From the NCBI RefSeq assembly GCF_050947335.1, contig NW_027474165.1, positions 1 through 64,000 on the forward strand: DNA of 64,000 nt, in the 5' to 3' direction. The notes under the pieces were generated by a model. That model was given only the letters and a program-made list of their open reading frames with translations, did no database searches and was not told where the DNA came from. Position 1 is the stretch's first letter. Every line of letters starts with the position of its first letter. Positions 31,241-47,604 of the stretch are shown here, one piece after another. Both the position numbers and the translations under genes were made by a program. The DNA comes from Megachile rotundata (lineage: Eukaryota; Arthropoda; Insecta; Hymenoptera; Megachilidae).

Positions 31241-33510
31241 ATTATATGATCGACAGAACGACAATTACAATACTTATTACACTCACTATTATCAATCTAA
31301 CCCATATTATTAACCATATTATGCAAATATGATCGATAGAACGACAACTACTTTACTTATTGCTCTTATTATTATCAGCCTAACTCATATTATTAGCCAT
31401 ATTATGCTTATATGATCGACAGAACGACAATTACAATACTTATTACACTCAATGTTATCAATCTAACTCATATTATTAACCATATTATGCAGATATGATC
31501 GATAGCACGACAATTACTATACTTATTACTCTTATTAATATCAGCCTAACTCATATTATTAGCCATATTATGCTTATATGATCGATAGAACGACAATTAC
31601 TATACTCATTACTCTTATTATTATCAATCTAACTCATATTATTTGCCATATTGTGCTTATATGATCGATAGAACGACAATTACTATACTTATTACTCTTA
31701 TTATTATCAACCTAAATCATATTATTAGCCATATTATGCTTATATGGTCGACAGAACGACAATTACTATACTTATTACACTTACTATTATCAGTCTAACT
31801 CATATTATTAACCATATTATGCAGATATGATCGATAGCACGACAATTACTATACATATTACTCTTATTATTATCAGCCTAACTCATATTATTAGCCATAT
31901 TATGCTTATATGATCGACAGAACGACAATTACAATACTTATTACACTCAATGTTATCAATCTAACTCATATTATTAACCATATTATGCAAATATGATCAA
32001 TAGAACGACAATTACTATACTTATTACACCCACTGTTATCAATCTAGCTCATATTATTAACCATATTATGCAAATATGATCGATAGAACGACAAATTACT
32101 AAACTTATTGCTCTTATTATTATGAGCCTAACTCATATGATTAGCCATATTATGCTTATATGATCGATAGAACGACAATTACCATATTCATTTCTCTTAT
32201 TATTATCAATCTAACTCATATTATTAGCCATATTATGCTTATATCATCGATAGAACGACAATTACTATACTTATTACACTCACTGTTATCAATCTAACTC
32301 ATATTATTAACCATATTATGCAGATATGATCGATAGAACTACAATTAGTATACTCCTTACTCTTATTATTATCAATCTAACTCATGTTATTAGCCATATT
32401 ATGCTTATATGATCGATAGAACGACAATTACTATACCTATTACACTCACTGTTATCAATCTAACTCATATTATTAACCATATTATGCAAATATGATCGAT
32501 AGAACGACAATTACTATACTAATTACTCTTATTAATATCAGCCTAACTCATATTATTAGCCATATTATGCTTATATGATCGATAGAACGACAATTACTAT
32601 ACTCATTACTCTTATTATTATCAATCTAACTCATATTATTAACCATATTATGCAAATATGATCAATAGAACGACAATTACTATACTTATTACACCCACTG
32701 TTATCAATCTAGCTCATATTATTAACCATATTATGCAAATATGATCTATAGAACGACAAATTACTAAACTTATTGCTCTTATTATTATGAGCCTAACTCA
32801 TATTATTAGCCATATTATGCTTATATGATCGATAGAACGACAATTACTATACTCATTACTCTTATTAATATCAGCCTAACTCATATTATTAGCCATATTA
32901 GGCTTATATGATCGATAGACCGACAATTACTAAACTCATTACTCTGATTATTATCAATCTAACTCATATTATTAACCATATTATGCTAATATGATCGATA
33001 GAACGACAACTACTATACTTATTACACTCACTATTATCAATCCAACCCATATTATTAACCATATTAAGCAGATATGATCGATAGCACGACATTTACTATA
33101 CTCATTTCTCTTATTATTATCGATCTAACTCATATTATTAACCATGTTATGCAGATATGATCGACAGCACGACATTTACTATACTTATTACTCTTATTAT
33201 TATCAATCTAACTCATATTATTAACCATATTATGCAGATATGATCGATAGCACGACAATTACTATACGTATTACTCTTATTATTATCAGCCTAACTCGTA
33301 TTATTAGCCATATTATGCTTATATGATCGATAGAACGACAATTACTATACTCATTACTCTTATTATTATCAATCTAACTCATATTATTTGCCATATTGTG
33401 CTTATATGATCGATAGAACGACAATTACTATACTTATTACTCTTATTATTATCAACCTAAATCATATTATTAGCCATATTATGCTTATATGGTCGACAGA
33501 ACGACAATTA
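31241..33510. repeat. Mosaic of blocks related to 29.3-30.4, 33.3-34.1 and 36.6-38.5 kb
   Basis: About 30,500-32,390 aligns with 36,570-38,455 at offset 6065: TATTGACC 30,979 with 37,044, GCAGATATG 31,489 with 37,554, and CATGTTATT 32,386 with 38,451. About 32,395-33,510 aligns with 29,320-30,435 at offset 3075 (ATACTAATTA 29,441 with 32,516, TTAAGCAG 29,990 with 33,065). The join at about 32,395 is abrupt and falls inside a run of near-identical monomers. Confidence 0.78.
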
Positions 33511-36500
33511 CTATACTTATTACACTTACTATTATCAGTCTAACTCATATTATTAACCATATTATGCAGATATGATCGATAGCACGACAATTACTATACA
33601 TATTACTCTTATTATTATCAGCCTAACTCATATTATTAGCCATATTATGCTTATATGATCGACAGAACGACAATTACAATACTTATTACACTCAATGTTA
33701 TCAATCTAACTCATATTATTAACCATATTATGCAAATATGATCAATAGAACGACAATTACTATACTTATTACACCCACTGTTATCAATCTAGCTCATATT
33801 ATTAACCATATTATGCAAATATGATCGATAGAACGACAAATTACTAAACTTATTGCTCTTATTATTATGAGCCTAACTCATATGATTAGCCATATTATGC
33901 TTATATGATCGATAGAACGACAATTACCATATTCATTTCTCTTATTATTATCAATCTAACTCATATTATTAGCCATATTATGCTTATATCATCGATAGAA
34001 CGACAATTACAATACTTATTACACTCACTGTTATCAATCTAACTCATATTATTAACCATATTATGCAGATATGATCGATAGAACTACAATTAGTATACTC
34101 CTTACTCTTATTATTATCAATCTAACTCATGTTATTAGCCATATTATGCTTATATGATCGACAGAACGACAATTACAATACTTATTACACTCAATGTTAT
34201 CAATCTAACTCATATTATTAACCATATTATGCAAATATGATCAATAGAACGACAATTACTATACTTATTACACCCACTGTTATCAATCTAGCTCATATTA
34301 TTAACCATATTATGCAAATATGATCGATAGAACGACAATTACTAAACTTATTGCTCTTATTATTATGAGCCTAACTCATATTATTAGCCATATTATGGAT
34401 TATATGATCGACAGAACGACAATTACAATACTTATTACACTCACTATTATCAATCTAACCCATATTATTAACCATATTATGCAAATATGATCGATAGAAC
34501 GACAATTACTTTACTTATTGCTCTTATTATTATCAGCCTAACTCATATTATTAGCCATATTATGCTTATATGATCGATAGAACGACAATTACTATACCTA
34601 TTACACTAACTGTTATCAATCTAACTCATATTATTAACCATATTATGCAAATATGATCGATAGAACGACAATTACTATACTTATTACTCTTATTAATATC
34701 AGCCTAACTCATATTATTAGCCATATTATGCTTATATGATCGATAGAACGACAATTACTATACTCATTACTCTTATTATTATCAATCTAACTCATATTAT
34801 TTGCCATATTATGCTTATATGATCGATAGAACGACAATTACTGTACTTATTATTCTTATTATTATCAACCTAAATCATATTATTAGCCATATTATGCTTA
34901 TATGGTCGACAGAACGACAATTACTATACTTATTACACTTACTATTATCAGCCTAACTCATATTATTAACCATATTATGCAGATATGATCGATAGCACGA
35001 CAATTACTATACTTATTACTCTTATTATTATCAGCCTAACTCATATTATTAGCCATATTATGCTTATATGATCGATAGAACGACAATTGCTATACTCATT
35101 ACTCTTATTATTATCTATCTAACTCATATTATTAACCATATTATGCAGATATGATCGATAGCACGACAATTACTATACTTATTACTCTTATTATTATCAG
35201 CCTATCTCATATTATTAGCCATATTATGCTTATATGATCGATAGAACGACAATTACTATACTCATTACTCTTATTATTATCAATCTAACTCATATTATTA
35301 GCCATATTATGCTTACATGATCGATAGAACGACAATTACTATACTTATTACTCTTATTATTATCAATCTAACTCATATTATTAGCCATACTATGCTTATA
35401 TGATCGACAGAACGACAATTACTATACTTATTACACTCACTATTATCAGTCTAACTCATACTATTAACCATATTATGCAGATATGATCGATAGCACGACA
35501 ATTACTATACTTGTTACTCTTATTATTATCAGCCTAACTCATATTATTAGCCATATTAGGCTTATATGATCGATAGAACGACAATTACTAAACTCATTAC
35601 TCTGATTATTATCAATCTAACTCATATTATTAGCCATATTATGCTTATATGATCGAGAGACCGACAATTACTATACTTATTACACTCACTATTATCAATC
35701 TAACTCATATTATTAACCATATTATTCAGCTATGATCGATAGCACGACAATTACTATACTTATTACTCTTATTATTATCAGCCTAACTCATATTATTAGC
35801 CATATTATGCTTATATGATCGATAGAACGACAATTACTATACTCATTACTCTTATTATTATCAATCTAACTCATATTATTAACCATATTATGCTAATATG
35901 ATCGATAGAACGACAACTACTATATTTATTACACTCACTATTATCAATCCAACCCATATTATTAACCATATTATGCAGATATGATCGATAGCACGACATT
36001 TACTATACTCATTCCTCTTATTATTATCGATCTAACTCATATTATTAACCATGTTATGCAGATATGATCGACAGCACGACATTTACTATACTTATTACTC
36101 TTATTATTATCAATCTAACTCATATTATTAACCATATTATGCAGATGTGATCGATAGCACGACAATTACTATACTCATTTCTCTTATTATTATCGATCTA
36201 ACTCATATTATTAACCATGTTATGCAGATATGATCGACAGCACGACATTTACTATACTTATTACTCTTATTATTATCAATCTAACTCATATTATTAACCA
36301 TATTATGCAGATATGATCGATAGCACGACAATTACTATACTTATTACTCTTATTATTATCAGCCTAACTCATATTATTAGCCATATTATGCTTATATGAT
36401 CGACAGAACGACAATTACAATACTTATTACACTCAATGTTATCAATCTAACTCATATTATTAACCATATTATGCAAATATGATCAATAGAACGACAATTA

Positions 36501-39480
36501 CTATACTTATTACACCCACTGTTATCAATCTAGCTCATATTATTAACCATATTATGCAAATATGATCTATAGAACGACAAATTACTAAACTTATTGCTCT
36601 TATTATTATGAGCCTAACTCATATTATTAGCCATATTATGCTTATATGATCGATAGAACGACAATTACTATACTCATTACTCTTATTAATATCAGCCTAA
36701 CTCATATTATTAGCCATATTAGGCTTATATGATCGATAGAACGACAATTACTAAACTCATTACTCTGATTATTATCAATCTAACTCATATTATTAACCAT
36801 ATTATGCTAATATGATCGATAGAACGACAACTACTATACTTATTACACTCACTATTATCAATCCAACCCATATTATTAACCATATTATGCAGATATGATC
36901 GATAGCACGACATTTACTATACTCATTTCTCTTATTATTATCGATCTAACTCATATTATTAACCATGTTATGCAGATATGATCGACAGCACGACATTTAC
37001 TATACTTATTACTCTTATTATTATCAATCTAACTCATATTATTGACCATATTATGCAGATATGATCGATAGCACGACAATTACTATACGTATTACTCTTA
37101 TTATTATCAGCCTAACTCATATTATTAGCCATATTATGCTTATATGGTCGACAGAACGACAATTACTATACTTATTACACCCACTGTTATCAATCTAGCT
37201 CATATTATTAACCATATTATGCAAATATGATCGATAGAACGACAATTACTAAACTTATTGCTCTTATTATTATGAGCCTAACTCATATTATTAGCCATAT
37301 TATGGATTATATGATCGACAGAACGACAATTACAATACTTATTACACTCACTATTATCAATCTAACCCATATTATTAACCATATTATGCAAATATGATCG
37401 ATAGAACGACAACTACTTTACTTATTGCTCTTATTATTATCAGCCTAACTCATATTATTAGCCATATTATGCTTATATGATCGACAGAACGACAATTACA
37501 ATACTTATTACACTCAATGTTATCAATCTAACTCATATTATTAACCATATTATGCAGATATGATCGATAGCACGACAATTACTATACTTATTACTCTTAT
37601 TAATATCAGCCTAACTCATATTATTAGCCATATTATGCTTATATGATCGATAGAACGACAATTACTATACTCATTACTCTTATTATTATCAATCTAACTC
37701 ATATTATTTGCCATATTGTGCTTATATGATCGATAGAACGACAATTACTATACTTATTACTCTTATTATTATCAACCTAAATCATATTATTAGCCATATT
37801 ATGCTTATATGGTCGACAGAACGACAATTACTATACTTATTACACTTACTATTATCAGTCTAACTCATATTATTAACCATATTATGCAGATATGATCGAT
37901 AGCACGACAATTACTATACATATTACTCTTATTATTATCAGCCTAACTCATATTATTAGCCATATTATGCTTATATGATCGACAGAACGACAATTACAAT
38001 ACTTATTACACTCAATGTTATCAATCTAACTCATATTATTAACCATATTATGCAAATATGATCAATAGACCGACAATTACTATACTTATTACACCCACTG
38101 TTATCAATCTAGCTCATATTATTAACCATATTATGCAAATATGATCGATAGAACGACAAATTACTAAACTTATTGCTCTTATTATTATGAGCCTAACTCA
38201 TATGATTAGCCATATTATGCTTATATGATCGATAGAACGACAATTACCATATTCATTTCTCTTATTATTATCAATCTAACTCATATTATTAGCCATATTA
38301 TGCTTATATCATCGATAGAACGACAATTACTATACTTATTACACTCACTGTTATCAATCTAACTCATATTATTAACCATATTATGCAGATATGATCGATA
38401 GAACTACAATTAGTATACTCCTTACTCTTATTATTATCAATCTAACTCATGTTATTAGCCATATTATGCTTATATGATCGACAGAACGACAATTACAATA
38501 CTTATTACACTCAATGTTATCAATCTAACTCATATTATTAACCATATTATGCAAATATGATCAATAGAACGACAATTACTATACTTATTACACCCACTGT
38601 TATCAATCTAGCTCATATTATTAACCATATTATGCAAATATGATCGATAGAACGACAATTACTAAACTTATTGCTCTTATTATTATGAGCCTAACTCATA
38701 TTATTAGCCATATTATGGATTATATGATCGACAGAACGACAATTACAATACTTATTACACTCACTATTATCAATCTAACCCATATTATTAACCATATTAT
38801 GCAAATATGATCGATAGAACGACAATTACTTTACTTATTGCTCTTATTATTATCAGCCTAACTCATATTATTAGCCATATTATGCTTATATGATCGATAG
38901 AACGACAATTACTATACCTATTACACTAACTGTTATCAATCTAACTCATATTATTAACCATATTATGCAAATATGATCGATAGAACGACAATTACTATAC
39001 TTATTACTCTTATTAATATCAGCCTATCTCATATTATTAGCCATATTATGCTTATATGATCGATAGAACGACAATTACTATACTCATTACTCTTATTATT
39101 ATCAATCTAACTCATATTATTAGCCATATTATGCTTACATGATCGATAGAACGACAATTACTATACTTATTACTCTTATTATTATCAATCTAACTCATAT
39201 TATTAGCCATACTATGCTTATATGATCGACAGAACGACAATTACTATACTTATTACACTCACTATTATCAGTCTAACTCATACTATTAACCATATTATGC
39301 AGATATGATCGATAGCACGACAATTACTATACTTATTACTCTTATTATTATCAGCCTAACTCATATTATTAGCCATATTAGGCTTATATGATCGATAGAA
39401 CGACAATTACTAAACTCATTACTCTGATTATTATCAATCTAACTCATATTATTAGCCATATTATGCTTATATGATCGAGA
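33470..39480. repeat. First copy of a 5.8-kb block (offsets 4320 and 5816 bp)
   Basis: Two offsets overlap here. At 5816 (70 x 83 + 6), 33,665 aligns with 39,481, 35,228 with 41,044 and 37,554 with 43,370. A rare AATTACAATA next to TTATATCATCG is shared at about 33,990 and 39,810 but not by the other copies. At 4320, about 33,470-34,700 aligns with 37,790-39,020 (CATGTTATT 34,131 with 38,451). Near 39,021 the block jumps from AATATCAGCC to TATCTCATATT, skipping six monomers that the second copy has. Confidence 0.83.
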
Positions 39481-42400
39481 GAACGACAATTACAATACTT
39501 ATTACACTCAATGTTATCAATCTAACTCATATTATTAACCATATTATGCAAATATGATCAATAGAACGACAATTACTATACTTATTACACCCACTGTTAT
39601 CAATCTAGCTCATATTATTAACCATATTATGCAAATATGATCGATAGAACGACAAATTACTAAACTTATTGCTCTTATTATTATGAGCCTAACTCATATG
39701 ATTAGCCATATTATGCTTATATGATCGATAGAACGACAATTACCATATTCATTTCTCTTATTATTATCAATCTAACTCATATTATTAGCCATATTATGCT
39801 TATATCATCGATAGAACGACAATTACAATACTTATTACACTCACTGTTATCAATCTAACTCATATTATTAACCATATTATGCAGATATGATCGATAGAAC
39901 TACAATTAGTATACTCCTTACTCTTATTATTATCAATCTAACTCATGTTATTAGCCATATTATGCTTATATGATCGACAGAACGACAATTACAATACTTA
40001 TTACACTCAATGTTATCAATCTAACTCATATTATTAACCATATTATGCAAATATGATCAATAGAACGACAATTACTATACTTATTACACCCACTGTTATC
40101 AATCTAGCTCATATTATTAACCATATTATGCAAATATGATCGATAGAACGACAATTACTAAACTTATTGCTCTTATTATTATGAGCCTAACTCATATTAT
40201 TAGCCATATTATGGATTATATGATCGACAGAACGACAATTACAATACTTATTACACTCACTATTATCAATCTAACCCATATTATTAACCATATTATGCAA
40301 ATATGATCGATAGAACGACAATTACTTTACTTATTGCTCTTATTATTATCAGCCTAACTCATATTATTAGCCATATTATGCTTATATGATCGATAGAACG
40401 ACAATTACTATACCTATTACACTAACTGTTATCAATCTAACTCATATTATTAACCATATTATGCAAATATGATCGATAGAACGACAATTACTATACTTAT
40501 TACTCTTATTAATATCAGCCTAACTCATATTATTAGCCATATTATGCTTATATGATCGATAGAACGACAATTACTATACTCATTACTCTTATTATTATCA
40601 ATCTAACTCATATTATTTGCCATATTATGCTTATATGATCGATAGAACGACAATTACTGTACTTATTATTCTTATTATTATCAACCTAAATCATATTATT
40701 AGCCATATTATGCTTATATGGTCGACAGAACGACAATTACTATACTTATTACACTTACTATTATCAGCCTAACTCATATTATTAACCATATTATGCAGAT
40801 ATGATCGATAGCACGACAATTACTATACTTATTACTCTTATTATTATCAGCCTAACTCATATTATTAGCCATATTATGCTTATATGATCGATAGAACGAC
40901 AATTGCTATACTCATTACTCTTATTATTATCTATCTAACTCATATTATTAACCATATTATGCAGATATGATCGATAGCACGACAATTACTATACTTATTA
41001 CTCTTATTATTATCAGCCTATCTCATATTATTAGCCATATTATGCTTATATGATCGATAGAACGACAATTACTATACTCATTACTCTTATTATTATCAAT
41101 CTAACTCATATTATTAGCCATATTATGCTTACATGATCGATAGAACGACAATTACTATACTTATTACTCTTATTATTATCAATCTAACTCATATTATTAG
41201 CCATACTATGCTTATATGATCGACAGAACGACAATTACTATACTTATTACACTCACTATTATCAGTCTAACTCATACTATTAACCATATTATGCAGATAT
41301 GATCGATAGCACGACAATTACTATACTTGTTACTCTTATTATTATCAGCCTAACTCATATTATTAGCCATATTAGGCTTATATGATCGATAGAACGACAA
41401 TTACTAAACTCATTACTCTGATTATTATCAATCTAACTCATATTATTAGCCATATTATGCTTATATGATCGAGAGACCGACAATTACTATACTTATTACA
41501 CTCACTATTATCAATCTAACTCATATTATTAACCATATTATTCAGCTATGATCGATAGCACGACAATTACTATACTTATTACTCTTATTATTATCAGCCT
41601 AACTCATATTATTAGCCATATTATGCTTATATGATCGATAGAACGACAATTACTATACTCATTACTCTTATTATTATCAATCTAACTCATATTATTAACC
41701 ATATTATGCTAATATGATCGATAGAACGACAACTACTATATTTATTACACTCACTATTATCAATCCAACCCATATTATTAACCATATTATGCAGATATGA
41801 TCGATAGCACGACATTTACTATACTCATTCCTCTTATTATTATCGATCTAACTCATATTATTAACCATGTTATGCAGATATGATCGACAGCACGACATTT
41901 ACTATACTTATTACTCTTATTATTATCAATCTAACTCATATTATTAACCATATTATGCAGATGTGATCGATAGCACGACAATTACTATACTCATTTCTCT
42001 TATTATTATCGATCTAACTCATATTATTAACCATGTTATGCAGATATGATCGACAGCACGACATTTACTATACTTATTACTCTTATTATTATCAATCTAA
42101 CTCATATTATTAACCATATTATGCAGATATGATCGATAGCACGACAATTACTATACTTATTACTCTTATTATTATCAGCCTAACTCATATTATTAGCCAT
42201 ATTATGCTTATATGATCGACAGAACGACAATTACAATACTTATTACACTCAATGTTATCAATCTAACTCATATTATTAACCATATTATGCAAATATGATC
42301 AATAGAACGACAATTACTATACTTATTACACCCACTGTTATCAATCTAGCTCATATTATTAACCATATTATGCAAATATGATCTATAGAACGACAAATTA

Positions 42401-43800
42401 CTAAACTTATTGCTCTTATTATTATGAGCCTAACTCATATTATTAGCCATATTATGCTTATATGATCGATAGAACGACAATTACTATACTCATTACTCTT
42501 ATTAATATCAGCCTAACTCATATTATTAGCCATATTAGGCTTATATGATCGATAGAACGACAATTACTAAACTCATTACTCTGATTATTATCAATCTAAC
42601 TCATATTATTAACCATATTATGCTAATATGATCGATAGAACGACAACTACTATACTTATTACACTCACTATTATCAATCCAACCCATATTATTAACCATA
42701 TTATGCAGATATGATCGATAGCACGACATTTACTATACTCATTTCTCTTATTATTATCGATCTAACTCATATTATTAACCATGTTATGCAGATATGATCG
42801 ACAGCACGACATTTACTATACTTATTACTCTTATTATTATCAATCTAACTCATATTATTGACCATATTATGCAGATATGATCGATAGCACGACAATTACT
42901 ATACGTATTACTCTTATTATTATCAGCCTAACTCATATTATTAGCCATATTATGCTTATATGGTCGACAGAACGACAATTACTATACTTATTACACCCAC
43001 TGTTATCAATCTAGCTCATATTATTAACCATATTATGCAAATATGATCGATAGAACGACAATTACTAAACTTATTGCTCTTATTATTATGAGCCTAACTC
43101 ATATTATTAGCCATATTATGGATTATATGATCGACAGAACGACAATTACAATACTTATTACACTCACTATTATCAATCTAACCCATATTATTAACCATAT
43201 TATGCAAATATGATCGATAGAACGACAACTACTTTACTTATTGCTCTTATTATTATCAGCCTAACTCATATTATTAGCCATATTATGCTTATATGATCGA
43301 CAGAACGACAATTACAATACTTATTACACTCAATGTTATCAATCTAACTCATATTATTAACCATATTATGCAGATATGATCGATAGCACGACAATTACTA
43401 TACTTATTACTCTTATTAATATCAGCCTAACTCATATTATTAGCCATATTATGCTTATATGATCGATAGAACGACAATTACTATACTCATTACTCTTATT
43501 ATTATCAATCTAACTCATATTATTTGCCATATTGTGCTTATATGATCGATAGAACGACAATTACTATACTTATTACTCTTATTATTATCAACCTAAATCA
43601 TATTATTAGCCATATTATGCTTATATGGTCGACAGAACGACAATTACTATACTTATTACACTTACTATTATCAGTCTAACTCATATTATTAACCATATTA
43701 TGCAGATATGATCGATAGCACGACAATTACTATACATATTACTCTTATTATTATCAGCCTAACTCATATTATTAGCCATATTATGCTTATATGATCGACA
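39481..43800. repeat. Unit of a 52-monomer repeat (4320 bp), left copy
   Basis: The segment 39,481-42,550 aligns with 43,801-46,870 at offset 4320 (52 x 83 + 4), for example CATGTTATT at 39,947 and 44,267 and CATTCCTC at 41,827 and 46,147. Differences noticed by eye are few: GCAGATATG against GCATATATG (45,283), CTTGTTACT against CTTATTACT (about 41,331), GAGAGACCG against GAGAGAACG, and CGATAG against CGTTAG (about 46,041). Confidence 0.85.
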
Positions 43801-46800
43801 GAACGACAATTACAATACTTATTACACTCAATGTTATCAATCTAACTCATATTATTAACCATATTATGCAAATATGATCAATAGACCGACAATTACTATA
43901 CTTATTACACCCACTGTTATCAATCTAGCTCATATTATTAACCATATTATGCAAATATGATCGATAGAACGACAAATTACTAAACTTATTGCTCTTATTA
44001 TTATGAGCCTAACTCATATGATTAGCCATATTATGCTTATATGATCGATAGAACGACAATTACCATATTCATTTCTCTTATTATTATCAATCTAACTCAT
44101 ATTATTAGCCATATTATGCTTATATCATCGATAGAACGACAATTACTATACTTATTACACTCACTGTTATCAATCTAACTCATATTATTAACCATATTAT
44201 GCAGATATGATCGATAGAACTACAATTAGTATACTCCTTACTCTTATTATTATCAATCTAACTCATGTTATTAGCCATATTATGCTTATATGATCGACAG
44301 AACGACAATTACAATACTTATTACACTCAATGTTATCAATCTAACTCATATTATTAACCATATTATGCAAATATGATCAATAGAACGACAATTACTATAC
44401 TTATTACACCCACTGTTATCAATCTAGCTCATATTATTAACCATATTATGCAAATATGATCGATAGAACGACAATTACTAAACTTATTGCTCTTATTATT
44501 ATGAGCCTAACTCATATTATTAGCCATATTATGGATTATATGATCGACAGAACGACAATTACAATACTTATTACACTCACTATTATCAATCTAACCCATA
44601 TTATTAACCATATTATGCAAATATGATCGATAGAACGACAATTACTTTACTTATTGCTCTTATTATTATCAGCCTAACTCATATTATTAGCCATATTATG
44701 CTTATATGATCGATAGAACGACAATTACTATACCTATTACACTAACTGTTATCAATCTAACTCATATTATTAACCATATTATGCAAATATGATCGATAGA
44801 ACGACAATTACTATACTTATTACTCTTATTAATATCAGCCTAACTCATATTATTAGCCATATTATGCTTATATGATCGATAGAACGACAATTACTATACT
44901 CATTACTCTTATTATTATCAATCTAACTCATATTATTTGCCATATTATGCTTATATGATCGATAGAACGACAATTACTGTACTTATTATTCTTATTATTA
45001 TCAACCTAAATCATATTATTAGCCATATTATGCTTATATGGTCGACAGAACGACAATTACTATACTTATTACACTTACTATTATCAGCCTAACTCATATT
45101 ATTAACCATATTATGCAGATATGATCGATAGCACGACAATTACTATACTTATTACTCTTATTATTATCAGCCTAACTCATATTATTAGCCATATTATGCT
45201 TATATGATCGATAGAACGACAATTGCTATACTCATTACTCTTATTATTATCTATCTAACTCATATTATTAACCATATTATGCATATATGATCGATAGCAC
45301 GACAATTACTATACTTATTACTCTTATTATTATCAGCCTATCTCATATTATTAGCCATATTATGCTTATATGATCGATAGAACGACAATTACTATACTCA
45401 TTACTCTTATTATTATCAATCTAACTCATATTATTAGCCATATTATGCTTACATGATCGATAGAACGACAATTACTATACTTATTACTCTTATTATTATC
45501 AATCTAACTCATATTATTAGCCATACTATGCTTATATGATCGACAGAACGACAATTACTATACTTATTACACTCACTATTATCAGTCTAACTCATACTAT
45601 TAACCATATTATGCAGATATGATCGATAGCACGACAATTACTATACTTATTACTCTTATTATTATCAGCCTAACTCATATTATTAGCCATATTAGGCTTA
45701 TATGATCGATAGAACGACAATTACTAAACTCATTACTCTGATTATTATCAATCTAACTCATATTATTAGCCATATTATGCTTATATGATCGAGAGAACGA
45801 CAATTACTATACTTATTACACTCACTATTATCAATCTAACTCATATTATTAACCATATTATTCAGCTATGATCGATAGCACGACAATTACTATACTTATT
45901 ACTCTTATTATTATCAGCCTAACTCATATTATTAGCCATATTATGCTTATATGATCGATAGAACGACAATTACTATACTCATTACTCTTATTATTATCAA
46001 TCTAACTCATATTATTAACCATATTATGCTAATATGATCGTTAGAACGACAACTACTATATTTATTACACTCACTATTATCAATCCAACCCATATTATTA
46101 ACCATATTATGCAGATATGATCGATAGCACGACATTTACTATACTCATTCCTCTTATTATTATCGATCTAACTCATATTATTAACCATGTTATGCAGATA
46201 TGATCGACAGCACGACATTTACTATACTTATTACTCTTATTATTATCAATCTAACTCATATTATTAACCATATTATGCAGATGTGATCGATAGCACGACA
46301 ATTACTATACTCATTTCTCTTATTATTATCGATCTAACTCATATTATTAACCATGTTATGCAGATATGATCGACAGCACGACATTTACTATACTTATTAC
46401 TCTTATTATTATCAATCTAACTCATATTATTAACCATATTATGCAGATATGATCGATAGCACGACAATTACTATACTTATTACTCTTATTATTATCAGCC
46501 TAACTCATATTATTAGCCATATTATGCTTATATGATCGACAGAACGACAATTACAATACTTATTACACTCAATGTTATCAATCTAACTCATATTATTAAC
46601 CATATTATGCAAATATGATCAATAGAACGACAATTACTATACTTATTACACCCACTGTTATCAATCTAGCTCATATTATTAACCATATTATGCAAATATG
46701 ATCTATAGAACGACAAATTACTAAACTTATTGCTCTTATTATTATGAGCCTAACTCATATTATTAGCCATATTATGCTTATATGATCGATAGAACGACAA

Positions 46801-46870
46801 TTACTATACTCATTACTCTTATTAATATCAGCCTAACTCATATTATTAGCCATATTAGGCTTATATGATC
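43801..46870. repeat. 4320-bp repeat, partial right copy (about 3.1 kb)
   Basis: This copy follows the 39,481 unit at offset 4320 and breaks off near 46,870. There its monomer has GATAGACCGAC, while the left copy has GATAGAACGAC at 42,551, and beyond this point it takes up the CTCGTATT and TTTGCCATATTGTGC order of the 10-mer HOR. No sequence other than satellite is present. Confidence 0.83.
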
Positions 46871-47600
46871 GATAGACCGACAATTACTAAACTCATTACT
46901 CTGATTATTATCAATCTAACTCATATTATTAACCATATTATGCTAATATGATCGATAGAACGACAACTACTATACTTATTACACTCACTATTATCAATCC
47001 AACCCATATTATTAACCATATTATGCAGATATGATCGATAGCACGACATTTACTATACTCATTTCTCTTATTATTATCGATCTAACTCATATTATTAACC
47101 ATGTTATGCAGATATGATCGACAGCACGACATTTACTATACTTATTACTCTTATTATTATCAATCTAACTCATATTATTAACCATATTATGCAGATATGA
47201 TCGATAGCACGACAATTACTATACGTATTACTCTTATTATTATCAGCCTAACTCGTATTATTAGCCATATTATGCTTATATGATCGATAGAACGACAATT
47301 ACTATACTCATTACTCTTATTATTATCAATCTAACTCATATTATTTGCCATATTGTGCTTATATGATCGATAGAACGACAATTACTATACTTATTACTCT
47401 TATTATTATCAACCTAAATCATATTATTAGCCATATTATGCTTATATGGTCGACAGAACGACAATTACTATACTTATTACACCCACTGTTATCAATCTAG
47501 CTCATATTATTAACCATATTATGCAAATATGATCGATAGAACGACAAATTACTAAACTTATTGCTCTTATTATTATGAGCCTAACTCATATGATTAGCCA
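46871..47600. repeat. Right end of domain A, 10-mer-type monomers
   Basis: The monomer order GCTAATATG, CATTTCTC, CTATACGTATT, CTCGTATT, TTTGCCATATTGTGC, GGTCGACAG, CAAATTAC, CATATGATTAGCC is the one seen in the 831-bp HOR at 25-26 kb. The last CAAATTAC (84-bp) monomer lies at about 47,529-47,612. Directly after its CATATGATTAGCC the first TATACTTATATG of domain B appears. Confidence 0.8.
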
Positions 47601-47604
47601 TATT

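Larger units (their letters stand above)
1..47600. repeat. Satellite domain A: diverse monomers in 10-, 12- and 17-mer higher-order repeats
   Basis: This domain is marked by monomer variants that I do not see to the right of about 47.6 kb. They are GATCGATAGCACGAC; GATCAATAG followed by CACCCACTG; GGTCGACAG; the 84-bp forms GGATTATATG and GACAAATTACT; and CATTTACT joined to CATTTCTC. The monomers follow fixed orders, which makes higher-order repeats of 831, 997 and 1413 bp, themselves copied in blocks of 2 to 5 kb. Long blocks differ by only a few substitutions, so the duplications look young compared with the spread among monomer types. No gene or foreign insertion is seen. Confidence 0.88.
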
